Shown here piece by piece: positions 17,312 to 25,416 of a DNA stretch of 64,000 nucleotides. The notes beneath the pieces were generated by a model, which had not been told where the DNA came from, searched no databases, and saw only the letters and a program-made list of their open reading frames with translations. The position numbers were made by a program, and so were the translations under genes. Numbering within the stretch: the first letter of the stretch is position 1; each line of letters starts with the position of its first letter. The stretch is from an uncultured Muribaculaceae bacterium (GTDB lineage: Bacteria > Bacteroidota > Bacteroidia > Bacteroidales > Muribaculaceae), in contig CAKUMB010000003.1 in NCBI GenBank assembly GCA_934667475.1, positions 103,540-167,539 of the forward strand, given 5' to 3'.

Positions 17312-17412
17312 AGCGCTGCAAGCCAAGTTAACCACTAACAAAAAAAGACGACACCGCAGCACAGAGCAAAAGACCCATTTCCACACATAAATACACAATA
17401 TCGAAAAAAGCG

Positions 17413-17457
17413 ATCCCATAACATTTTTGCATGCAGTATTCAAGGGTGTTATGGGAT
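17413..17457 (+). promoter_or_regulatory. Inverted repeat 1 in macroglobulin leader
   Basis: ATCCCATAACA (17413-17423) and TGTTATGGGAT (17447-17457) form a perfect 11-bp stem with a 23-base loop. Lies 93 bases upstream of the alpha-2-macroglobulin start. No T run follows, so it is not a standard terminator. Confidence 0.55.
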
Positions 17458-17468
17458 TATATTATATC

Positions 17469-17503
17469 TGTGGCTGCCTGCAGGCTATTGGCAGGCAGCC
17501 ACA
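17469..17503 (+). promoter_or_regulatory. Inverted repeat 2 in macroglobulin leader
   Basis: TGTGGCTGCCTG (17469-17480) and CAGGCAGCCACA (17492-17503) form a perfect 12-bp stem with an 11-base loop, followed by AAAAAGGG. A 31-codon frame starting at ATG 17431 runs through both repeats to 17526. Possible regulatory leader; function unknown. Confidence 0.55.
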
Positions 17504-17550
17504 AAAAGGGAACTAAACGCATTTAACACAGACAACACAACAGCAATACT

Positions 17551-20500
17551 ATGCGAAAGGAATCAGGAATAATAATAGCGGCGGCGCTGGCCTCGATCGG
17601 TGCCACTACCGGAGCATCGGCAAAAACGCCCGACTTCAACTACCCGAAAACGGTGAGCGCCACAGCCGAGACCGACCTGCAAAGCGCACTGAAGTCGAAC
17701 GACGGCAAAAAGATGGTCGACGCCATGGTGCGCTACTCAATTGCGCAAAGCATCATATCGTCGGACAACATAGCCGGCATCATGAACCGTATCGACTCGG
17801 TGAAGAACCAGGAGCGGCGGCCAGAATACCGGTCGATGCTATACTATTTTAAGGCCATAATGCTTAAGCATTATGGCCAGATGCATGGTTTGCGCACCAA
17901 AGGCGTGGAGGGTGCACGCCCGGCCGACTACAGCGAGTGGAGCCGCGAGCAGCTGCTTGCTGCCGCCGACAGCCTGATTGAGGAGTCGGTGGCCAACGAA
18001 GCCGCACTCAGGGGCCACACGCTGGAGGAGTTTGGCACGCTCATAGCCGACAACACCCCCGAGTCGCGCCTCTACTGCCCCACCCTGCTCGACTTTATGC
18101 TGCTGCAAGGCATGCAGGCGGCCAGCAACAAGCAACTGAAAAACAAACTGAAGGACAAGCTCATAAGCAACAACCCGGCAAACTCGGCCCTGGGCATGGA
18201 CATGCGGCTGCTGGGCGCCGACAACGACAAAGCCATGGAACTGTGGCGCAGCAACAAAGAGTCGGAATTCAGCGCACTGGCGCTGCTCCAGTACAAAGGC
18301 ATCGACAACAAAGCCATCTATGGGGCCTTGCAGGAATATGCCCGCAGTTTTCCCGAGTCGCGCTACATCAACGGCATTAAAAACCGCATAACACAGCTTG
18401 AGACAAAGAAACTCAACATCAGCTACGCCTGCGAACTGACGCCAACCGACACCGTGAAAGTGAAGGTAGAGCTCAGCAACCTCAAGGACTTTAAGCTGAA
18501 CGTGTATAGCGTGCCAGCGAAAAAGGGCGACCGATATGGAAACCTGAAACGCAGCGAACTGAAGCTGGTGGGCAGCACCAGTCACAGCGGTCACGGCGGC
18601 ACGGTGCCATTCGATGACACGGTGACGGTGCAACTGCCACCGCTGCCCTACGGAATTTATGTCATTGCCCCGGAATTTGAGCAAAACGGAAAGCTGGTTG
18701 AACGCAACGATATGCAGCGCGCGCTGCTGCGCGTGCACAACATAGCGGTGATGAAGTTCAATCGCAGCAGCAAAGGCGGCAACACACTGGTGACTGCCGA
18801 CCTGAAGACAGGAGCACCCATAAAAGGTGTGAAGGTGAATAGCAAGAAGAACACACTTGGCACCACCGACGGCAACGGCGTGCTGCACCTGGACAAATTG
18901 CAGAACACCGGCAGTTGGGTGACCCTGAGCGCCATCAAGGGCGATGACAAATTTTCGCCTGAATTCAGCGTCTATCGCGGCTACACCAACGCCTACACCA
19001 CTAAGGACGCCAGTCTGTTTACCGACCTGGCCATATACCGTCCCGGCGAAAAAATTAAATACAGCGGCATTGTGTACTGGGCCGACCAGCAAAGCCGCCG
19101 CCCGTGCGAGGGCGAACGCGTGACCGTGGCGCTATGCGACCCCAACGGCAAGGAGGTGGCCCGCGACAGCAGCCTGGTGACCGATGCCTACGGCCGCATA
19201 GAGGGCACATTCGACGTGCCCACCGACCGCACAATGGGCACATACCGGCTTGAAATGCTGCGGCATGGCGGCATCGTGATTCGACGAGCGTCGGTGCAGG
19301 TAAATGAATACAAGGCACCAACGTTTGCCGTGGAACTGAAAGACGCCAAACCGTCGTATAACAAGGGACTGCCCGTAGCCATCAAAGGCGAGGCCAAGAC
19401 CTACTCGGGCATGGCCGTGGCCAATGCCAAAGTGAGCGTGAAGCTGTATCGCAGCGAATGGTCGTGGTGGTGGCGCGGCGGCTCGGACGAAGGCGACTTG
19501 GTGGGCGACACCACAGTCATTACCGACGAGAACGGGCAGTTTGCCATTGAATATCCTGCCATCACATTTACCCCCAGCAGTGACAACAGCGACGAGGCGG
19601 AGTGGATGCGCCCGTTCTACAGCTACAGTCTTAAGGCAGAATGCACCGATGCGGCAGGCGAAACGCAGCGCGCCGACGCAAGCTTTGTGATAGGCAGCAA
19701 GCGCAGCGTGAGCCTGAAAGACGACCACGCCGACCTTGATGCCAGCAAGCCTGTGAAACTGCCAGCCACCTACAACTCTACCGTAGAGGGCGACACCCAC
19801 GCGCAGTGCCTCTACAAGCTTGTGACCACCAACGACGAAAGCAAGACGGTGGCCACTGGCAACTTCGACTCGGCCAATCCGGTGATTGACCTCACCAAAG
19901 TGCCATCGGGACGATACAAGCTGCTGCTGAGCGTGCTGGCCGACACCATGGCCGAGCCGAGCGAAGCCACGGTGACGCTGTTCCGCCTCACCGACAGCAA
20001 GGCCCCTGTGGACAACTGCCAGCTGTGGACGGCCCAGGCCGCCAGTAGCGTCGACGACGCCGACGTGGCGCACATCACCATAGGCACCTCGGTGCCGCAA
20101 AGCCACATCTACTATGTGGCCAGCGACCGCACAGGCGAGGTGGCCCGCGGATGGCTGCACTACAAGCCCGGCATGCACGAGCTGAAACTGCAAATTCCGG
20201 CCAAGGAAAACAACATTCTAAAGGTGTGCCTGGCATCGGTGTATGGCGGCGAGGTGACACAGCGCACGCTGCAATTTGAGTCGAAGGCACACGCCCACAC
20301 CACACAACTGAAGGTGAGCAGCTTCCGCGACCGCATAGTGCCAGGAGCGCCCGAGAAGTGGCAGTTCAAGCTGGTGGACAACAACGGCAAGCCAGTGGCC
20401 GGCGCACTGATGCTTGAAGTGATTGACAAGGCCATTAACAGCCTCAACCCCAACGAGTGGTGGTTTAGGGCGTACTACACCAACGCCTACAGCGTTAACT

Positions 20501-23028
20501 ACAGCGACAACATCGACCCGACGCTGAACAGCTATTGCAACCCAGTGTCGTGGACAGGCCGCATGCTGAATTACTCGGGCAACAACAGCACATGGCCCAC
20601 ATTCAACATGTATGGGCAGATGCCGTTCTACTCATTCGACCTTGGCAGCGGCATGAGGCCGCGAATGCTTCTGGCAAGAGCAAATGAAGCTGTCTATGGT
20701 TCAATATCGCTGGAAGAAACCGTTGTGGTTAAGCGGAAATCAAACGGGGCGGTGAAACGGCAGCTCGACAATGTGGCCGTGCGCGAAAACGCGGTGAAGA
20801 CCGCACTATGGCGGCCCATGCTCACCACCGACGCCCAGGGCAACGCCTGCGTGGAGTTTGAAGCCCCGGCACAGAGCACCACTTGGGTGATGCAGGCCAT
20901 TGCCTACGATGGTGCCATGGCCAGCGACGTGATGACGCGCGAAATAGTGGCACAGAAGCCCATCATGGTCAAGCCCAGTCTGCCGCGCTTTGTGCGCCAG
21001 GCCGATGTGGTGACACTCACCGCCAGCGTGCAGAACGCCGCCGATGCCAGTGCAAGCGTGACGGCTGTGGTCGAGGTGTTTGACCCGCGCACCGGCAAGA
21101 ACCTGGCCGAGCACACCGTGGAGCGCACCCTTGCCGCCAAAGCCAGCGACACCGTGAGCATAGCCCTGTCGGTGCCAGCCCAGCTGCCCTATGTGGGATT
21201 CCGCATCCGCGCCACCAACGGCAGCTATTCCGACGGTGAGCAGTGCATGGTGCCCGTGCTGGCGGCAGAGTCGCCAGTGGTTGAGAGCACGCCATTCTAC
21301 ATCGACGCAGCAAAGCCCCAGTTTGCCATGCAGCTGCCGCAGTTCAAGAGCGGTTCGCGCGTGACACTGGAATACTGCGACAACCCCGTGTGGTATTGCG
21401 TGCTGGCCCTGCCCACCATCTACAACGGCGAAAACAGCCACGTGGCCACCATCGTGGCCCACGACCTGTTTGCAGCCGCCGTGGCACAGGGCACAGCCGC
21501 CAGCCACCCCGAAGTGGCAGAAGCCATAAAGCACTGGAGCAGCAACGCCGACTCCACACTCACGTCGATGCTGCAACGCAATGCCGACCTGAAGATAGGC
21601 ACACTGCTGGCCTCGCCGTGGATTAGCGACGCCGAGCGGCAGACGCTGCGCATGAGCCGCATAGCCAACCTTATCGACGAGCAAAAGGGCAAAGCGGCAG
21701 TCGACAAACTCATCGACGCGCTGGCCGGCCTGCAAAGGCCCGACGGCGGCTTCACGTGGTTCTGCTATCCGGGCTGCTCAGCATCGGTGTGGACCACCGG
21801 CGAGGTGCTTGAACTGATAGGTGAAACGCAGCAGCTGGGCTACCTCAAGGGCAACGACAAGCTGGAGCGGATGGTGAAGCGCGCGCTGCAATACTACGAC
21901 GCGCAGACGCTCAAACTCTACAAGCAGCAGATCAAGCGCCGGCCCAACGACCACAGCGGCTTCAGTTCATATGCCTACACGCGCACACTGTTCCATGGAT
22001 ACAAGCTCGGCACTGAAAACGCCAGCATGCTGCAAAAGGTGATGCGCAGCCTCGCCAGCGAGTGGAAGGGTGCATCGCTCAGCGACAAGGCCTTCATGGC
22101 CATGACGCTGTGGCGCAACGGCAACAAGGCCGAGGCGCGCCGCATCACCGAGTCGATAAGGCAGTTTGCCACGACCAACGCCACCGGCATGCACTGGGAC
22201 CAGCTGAACAACAGGAGTTGGCTGCGGCACGGCAATGTGGCCGTGACGGCTACCATAATGCGTGCCATAAGCGAAGTGGACGGGCGCAAAGATGAAATCG
22301 ACCAAGTGCGCAAGTGGATGCTGCTGATGAAGCAAAGCAACGACTGGGGCTCGTCGAGCCTCGCCGCCGACGCCGTGCAGGCCCTGCTGGCCACGGGCAG
22401 CAATTGGACCGGCAGCAGCGGCAGCGCCACAGCGACGGTAGGCGGCAAGAGCATAGACCTTGGCAATGCCGACAAATATCTGGGCTATGGCCGCGTTTCG
22501 CTCGACGCCTCGGTGGCCGGACAGCAGCTGCAGGTGGCACGCAGCGGCCAAGGCCCCGCATGGGGCGCAGTGTATGCCCAGTATCAGGCTCCAATGACAC
22601 AAGTGAAAGCCGCCAAAACAACCGACATCGAGGTGGCCAAGCAATATCTGGTGTATGGCGCGGGCGGCAAGCTGACACCAGCCACCACACTGCACGTGGG
22701 CGACAAGGTGCAGGTGCGCGCCACCATCAAGGTGGCACGCGACGCCAGCTACGTCACCCTCACCGACGAGCGTGCCGCCTGCCTCGAACCAGCCGACCAA
22801 ACGTCGGGCTACCGCTGCGCGGGCGGCGAGTGGTATTACCTGGAGAGCAAAGACTCGGCAACCAACGCATTTTTCCACCACCTGGGCAAGGGCACCCACG
22901 TGCTAAGCTACGATGCCTACGTGACCGCTCCCGGCACATTCAACTCGGGCATTGCCACAGTGCAGTGCCAGTATGCGCCGCAAGTCACGGCCCACTCGGC
23001 CGGAGTCAAACTGAAAGTGAGCAAATAA
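17551..23028 (+). CDS. Alpha-2-macroglobulin family protein without thioester
   Basis: Very large exported protease-trap protein, 1825 residues. A Sec signal peptide (about 1-24, ending GASA) lacks a lipobox, so it is probably periplasmic. The N-terminal 270 residues are helical; macroglobulin-type beta domains follow (MG2-like stretch near 480-570, with DLAIYRPGEKIKYSGIVYW). The MG7 signature around 1079-1110 (RENAVKTALWRPMLTTDAQG) and MG8 entry PSLPRFVRQAD near 1142 are clear. At the thioester position, where CxEQ is expected, the sequence is YNGEN (1291-1295), so the covalent trap is missing. The alpha-helical domain follows (about 1290-1600, with LQRPDGGFTWF) and a final receptor-like domain. 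Thioester-less relatives such as E. coli YfaS exist; it may act by conformational trapping or structurally. Preceded by an ECF sigma operon. Confidence 0.9.
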   Translation: MRKESGIIIAAALASIGATTGASAKTPDFNYPKTVSATAETDLQSALKSNDGKKMVDAMVRYSIAQSIISSDNIAGIMNRIDSVKNQERRPEYRSMLYYFKAIMLKHYGQMHGLRTKGVEGARPADYSEWSREQLLAAADSLIEESVANEAALRGHTLEEFGTLIADNTPESRLYCPTLLDFMLLQGMQAASNKQLKNKLKDKLISNNPANSALGMDMRLLGADNDKAMELWRSNKESEFSALALLQYKGIDNKAIYGALQEYARSFPESRYINGIKNRITQLETKKLNISYACELTPTDTVKVKVELSNLKDFKLNVYSVPAKKGDRYGNLKRSELKLVGSTSHSGHGGTVPFDDTVTVQLPPLPYGIYVIAPEFEQNGKLVERNDMQRALLRVHNIAVMKFNRSSKGGNTLVTADLKTGAPIKGVKVNSKKNTLGTTDGNGVLHLDKLQNTGSWVTLSAIKGDDKFSPEFSVYRGYTNAYTTKDASLFTDLAIYRPGEKIKYSGIVYWADQQSRRPCEGERVTVALCDPNGKEVARDSSLVTDAYGRIEGTFDVPTDRTMGTYRLEMLRHGGIVIRRASVQVNEYKAPTFAVELKDAKPSYNKGLPVAIKGEAKTYSGMAVANAKVSVKLYRSEWSWWWRGGSDEGDLVGDTTVITDENGQFAIEYPAITFTPSSDNSDEAEWMRPFYSYSLKAECTDAAGETQRADASFVIGSKRSVSLKDDHADLDASKPVKLPATYNSTVEGDTHAQCLYKLVTTNDESKTVATGNFDSANPVIDLTKVPSGRYKLLLSVLADTMAEPSEATVTLFRLTDSKAPVDNCQLWTAQAASSVDDADVAHITIGTSVPQSHIYYVASDRTGEVARGWLHYKPGMHELKLQIPAKENNILKVCLASVYGGEVTQRTLQFESKAHAHTTQLKVSSFRDRIVPGAPEKWQFKLVDNNGKPVAGALMLEVIDKAINSLNPNEWWFRAYYTNAYSVNYSDNIDPTLNSYCNPVSWTGRMLNYSGNNSTWPTFNMYGQMPFYSFDLGSGMRPRMLLARANEAVYGSISLEETVVVKRKSNGAVKRQLDNVAVRENAVKTALWRPMLTTDAQGNACVEFEAPAQSTTWVMQAIAYDGAMASDVMTREIVAQKPIMVKPSLPRFVRQADVVTLTASVQNAADASASVTAVVEVFDPRTGKNLAEHTVERTLAAKASDTVSIALSVPAQLPYVGFRIRATNGSYSDGEQCMVPVLAAESPVVESTPFYIDAAKPQFAMQLPQFKSGSRVTLEYCDNPVWYCVLALPTIYNGENSHVATIVAHDLFAAAVAQGTAASHPEVAEAIKHWSSNADSTLTSMLQRNADLKIGTLLASPWISDAERQTLRMSRIANLIDEQKGKAAVDKLIDALAGLQRPDGGFTWFCYPGCSASVWTTGEVLELIGETQQLGYLKGNDKLERMVKRALQYYDAQTLKLYKQQIKRRPNDHSGFSSYAYTRTLFHGYKLGTENASMLQKVMRSLASEWKGASLSDKAFMAMTLWRNGNKAEARRITESIRQFATTNATGMHWDQLNNRSWLRHGNVAVTATIMRAISEVDGRKDEIDQVRKWMLLMKQSNDWGSSSLAADAVQALLATGSNWTGSSGSATATVGGKSIDLGNADKYLGYGRVSLDASVAGQQLQVARSGQGPAWGAVYAQYQAPMTQVKAAKTTDIEVAKQYLVYGAGGKLTPATTLHVGDKVQVRATIKVARDASYVTLTDERAACLEPADQTSGYRCAGGEWYYLESKDSATNAFFHHLGKGTHVLSYDAYVTAPGTFNSGIATVQCQYAPQVTAHSAGVKLKVSK

Positions 23029-23050
23029 TGCCGCAGCATTGAAACGAGTC

Positions 23051-23083
23051 AAGCCCGCCGAGCAAAAACCGCTCGGCGGGCTT
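23051..23083 (+). terminator. Intrinsic terminator after macroglobulin
   Basis: AAGCCCGCCGAGC (23051-23063) pairs perfectly with GCTCGGCGGGCTT (23071-23083), loop of 7, followed by AACTTTTG. Confidence 0.85.
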
Positions 23084-23120
23084 AACTTTTGCCGTTTTAG
23101 CTTAAAATGTTTGATTTTAA

Positions 23121-23151
23121 TTGTCACGACCAATATTTAGTGATAATTTTG
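23121..23151 (+). promoter_or_regulatory. Promoter of glycosyltransferase, probably leaderless
   Basis: TTG at 23121-23123, 20-base spacer, TAATTTTG at 23144-23151. The ATG is at 23159, seven bases after the box. Confidence 0.75.
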
Positions 23152-23158
23152 CAGCATA

Positions 23159-23992
23159 ATGTTCACACTGCAACTGCTCATATCCACCATCGACGGCGGC
23201 ATAGCCAACGTGCCACACATGCTGCTCGCGCCCACCGAGGGCGTGGGCTATGTGGTGACGTGGCAAATGACGGGCGGCACACGCTTCGACCAATGCCCGC
23301 AACAGCTGCTCATGCGCAGCGACGTGAAGCTGCTCACCATGCACCAGCGCGGGCTGAGCCGCAGCCGCAACCACTGCATCGACCACGCCTCGGCCGACGT
23401 ATGCCTGGTGTGCGACGACGACTGCCGCTACACAGCCGCAGAGCTGCGCAAGGTGGTGGAGGCGTTTGAGTGCGACCCCGAACTCGACATGGCCACATTC
23501 CAGATGACCGTGGCAGGCAAGCAGCCCGGCAAAGCCTATCCGCAAAAGGCCACCGTGCTCAAGCCCCGTCTGCCCAAAGGCTACTACCTGACATCGATGG
23601 AACTTGCATTCAGGCTGAGCGCGTTCAAAGCCCACGGACTGCGGTTCGACGAGGAGTTGGGCCTTGGCAGCCCCATGCTGTGGTGCGGCGAAGAAGAACT
23701 GCTGCTGCACCAGGCCATAACGGCGGGCATGAAGTGTGAGTTCTTCCCCACCGTGATTGTCGACACGGCCACGCCCACCACGGGCTCGGCACGCGCCACA
23801 CTGCCGCAGGTGATTATGGGCCGCGGAGCGTTTTTGGGCATTGTCCACCCCCACACACGCCACCTGCGTGCGCTGAAAATAGCCCTCACGCTGCACCGCC
23901 AGCACGGAGTTCCCATACTGGCCACGCTGCGCCATCTGCTGGCCGGCATGGCCTATTACCGCCGCGCCACCAACTCACGCAAGCAATGCTAA
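23159..23992 (+). CDS. Family 2-like glycosyltransferase
   Basis: 277-residue cytoplasmic protein with a GT-A fold layout. N-terminal beta strand LQLLISTIDGG, then GLSRSRNHCIDHASAD, where transferases of this type recognise the sugar nucleotide, followed by VCLVCDDDC at about 79-87, the DxD-like metal-binding site. The middle part contains WCGEEELLLHQA, resembling the ED motif of GT2 enzymes. It is a single gene, not part of a visible polysaccharide locus, so acceptor and sugar are unknown. Its stop overlaps by four bases with the stop of the convergent NUDIX gene. Confidence 0.82.
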   Translation: MFTLQLLISTIDGGIANVPHMLLAPTEGVGYVVTWQMTGGTRFDQCPQQLLMRSDVKLLTMHQRGLSRSRNHCIDHASADVCLVCDDDCRYTAAELRKVVEAFECDPELDMATFQMTVAGKQPGKAYPQKATVLKPRLPKGYYLTSMELAFRLSAFKAHGLRFDEELGLGSPMLWCGEEELLLHQAITAGMKCEFFPTVIVDTATPTTGSARATLPQVIMGRGAFLGIVHPHTRHLRALKIALTLHRQHGVPILATLRHLLAGMAYYRRATNSRKQC

Positions 23993-24543
23993 ACCATGTG
24001 GCACTCGGCGAAATACCGCCATAGCGGAGCCGCCATCAGAGCCTGCTTCATTTCGTCGCGCACCAGCATGCCCAGCACCTCCTCGGGCTTCATGAGCAGC
24101 ATCTGCACATCTTCAGTGGCATCGAGGTGCTGCGTGCCAGTGGGCTGCACACCAGTGGCCACAAAGCAGTGGGTGAGGTTGTTGCACGTGCTTGGGTTCT
24201 GCCCTATCGTCATCAGCTGGCGCCACTCGCCGCCAGTGTAGCCCGTCTCCTCAAGCAGTTCGCGCTTGGCGGCCTGCAACGGAGACTCACCCTTCTCAAT
24301 CACGCCCGCGCACAACTCGGTGGAGATGATTTGCAGCGCATAGCGGTATTGGCGCACCATCACCATCATGCCCTCGGGCGTGAGGGCAATCACATTCACC
24401 CAGTCGGGGTATTCCAGCACATAATATTCAGGATGTATGCGTCCGTCGGGCAGCATGGCGCGGTCGCGGCGCGCAGTGAGCCACGGGCGGCGAATCAGGT
24501 ACTCGCTGCTCAGCGTGGTCCACTTCTTTATCTCTTTAGCCAT
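23989..24543 (-). CDS. NUDIX hydrolase, ADP-ribose pyrophosphatase-like
   Basis: 184-residue hydrolase of nucleoside diphosphate derivatives. The NUDIX box is complete: GVIEKGESPLQAAKRELLEE then TGY, with the REuxEExGu core binding the metal. The N-terminal YVLEYPDWVNVIALT and RQYRYALQ segments are typical of the ADP-sugar branch. I chose the ATG at 24541-24543 (MAKEIKKW), which matches the usual family start; another ATG ten codons upstream (24573) lies only two bases from a possible -7 box (TATCTTTA at 24576-24583) and is less likely. It faces the glycosyltransferase tail to tail with a 4-base overlap. Confidence 0.88.
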   Translation of the reverse strand: MAKEIKKWTTLSSEYLIRRPWLTARRDRAMLPDGRIHPEYYVLEYPDWVNVIALTPEGMMVMVRQYRYALQIISTELCAGVIEKGESPLQAAKRELLEETGYTGGEWRQLMTIGQNPSTCNNLTHCFVATGVQPTGTQHLDATEDVQMLLMKPEEVLGMLVRDEMKQALMAAPLWRYFAECHMV

Positions 24544-24677
24544 AGCTGATTCAATTATTGTTTTTTTTGCCATTGTAAAGATAGCAAAAAAATCGATGTG
24601 GCCGCCAATGCCAGTGCCGCACAACGGCATTAAATGCGAAAAATTGCACGCCAGCACAAAAAATCATTGAAAAATAA

Positions 24678-24708
24678 TTGGATTTGATAGAAAGGCGATA
24701 TAACTTTG
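24678..24708 (+). promoter_or_regulatory. Promoter of small sorting-domain protein
   Basis: TTG at 24678-24680, 20-base spacer, TAACTTTG at 24701-24708. The ATG is at 24717, eight bases after the box, so the mRNA is leaderless or nearly so. Confidence 0.75.
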
Positions 24709-24716
24709 TGGGTGAT

Positions 24717-25025
24717 ATGAGAAAGAACTTGACCATAGTGCTGACACTGATTGCGCTGAGTTGCGGCTACGCAGCTCAAGCCGAGCCCAATGGCTCACAG
24801 CGCATCGAGCTGAACGCGGGCAATGCCAGCGTTGAGGGCATGTCGGGCCACATCAGGCTCACGGCAGGCAGCACGAGCGTCACCTTCAGCATCTATTCCA
24901 TCACCGGCCAGCTGCTGCGCACCATCAGGGTCGAGCGTGAGTCGAGCGTCACAGTGGAAATTCCCAAGGGCTTCTACGTGGTGCGCCTTGAGCGCGCATG
25001 GTCGCGCAAGGTGATAGTGAAATAA
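24717..25025 (+). CDS. Small secreted protein, almost only a T9SS-like sorting domain
   Basis: 102 residues. A signal peptide covers about 1-21 (MRKNLTIVLTLIALSCGYAA, then QA). After about 25 polar residues, the remaining 55 match the C-terminal sorting domain of type IX cargo: a FSIYSITGQLLRTI strand-turn (compare the usual YdltGr), IPKGFYVVRLE (compare lpaGvYiv) and a terminal RKVIVK. There is thus no room for a separate functional domain. The start at 24717 is set by the promoter box; the frame is open upstream to 24678 but that part is the promoter itself. The same terminal module ends the M6 protease at 25417 and the secreted protein at 49141. Confidence 0.78.
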   Translation: MRKNLTIVLTLIALSCGYAAQAEPNGSQRIELNAGNASVEGMSGHIRLTAGSTSVTFSIYSITGQLLRTIRVERESSVTVEIPKGFYVVRLERAWSRKVIVK

Positions 25026-25416
25026 CACACATTCCCCATATTCCAACCCCATTCCCGTTTATTGGCTTTAAATGCCACATCAGTTTCATTTATAGTGGCT
25101 CACAATGCAGCAATAGCGTGCTTTATGCTGCAATGTGCGGGCCAAAGCACACCATTTTACACTAAAACTGTGGAGCGCCGCGCCCGCACAGCCTTCCACA
25201 TGGCGCTAAGGGTGTTTCAGAAAAACAAACCCGCTTAAGCCATTTCCAGTTTATTTAGAGCAAACATTGGCCTTGCGCACCGATTTCATGCGGGGAATCG
25301 CAAAAAGTGCACTTAATAAGCGTGGAAGCCATAGGCGGCAATTAAAAAAATGCGCCGGGCAGCTTGGGGCTGCTCGGCGCATTCCTTGTTTATTGTGTAT
25401 AGGTGCTAACGGTGGG
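25026..25416. other. Intergenic region
   Basis: 391 bases between the small sorting-domain gene and the convergent M6 protease. Apart from the terminator at 25344-25383 I see only a weak hairpin (GCAGCA/TGCTGC around 25111-25135). No promoter box, tRNA or small gene could be supported. Confidence 0.5.
25344..25383 (-). terminator. Intrinsic terminator of M6 protease gene
   Basis: On the minus strand AATGCGCCGAGCAGC pairs with GCTGCCCGGCGCATT (one mismatch), followed by TTTTTAATT. It lies 33 bases after the stop. Confidence 0.88.
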
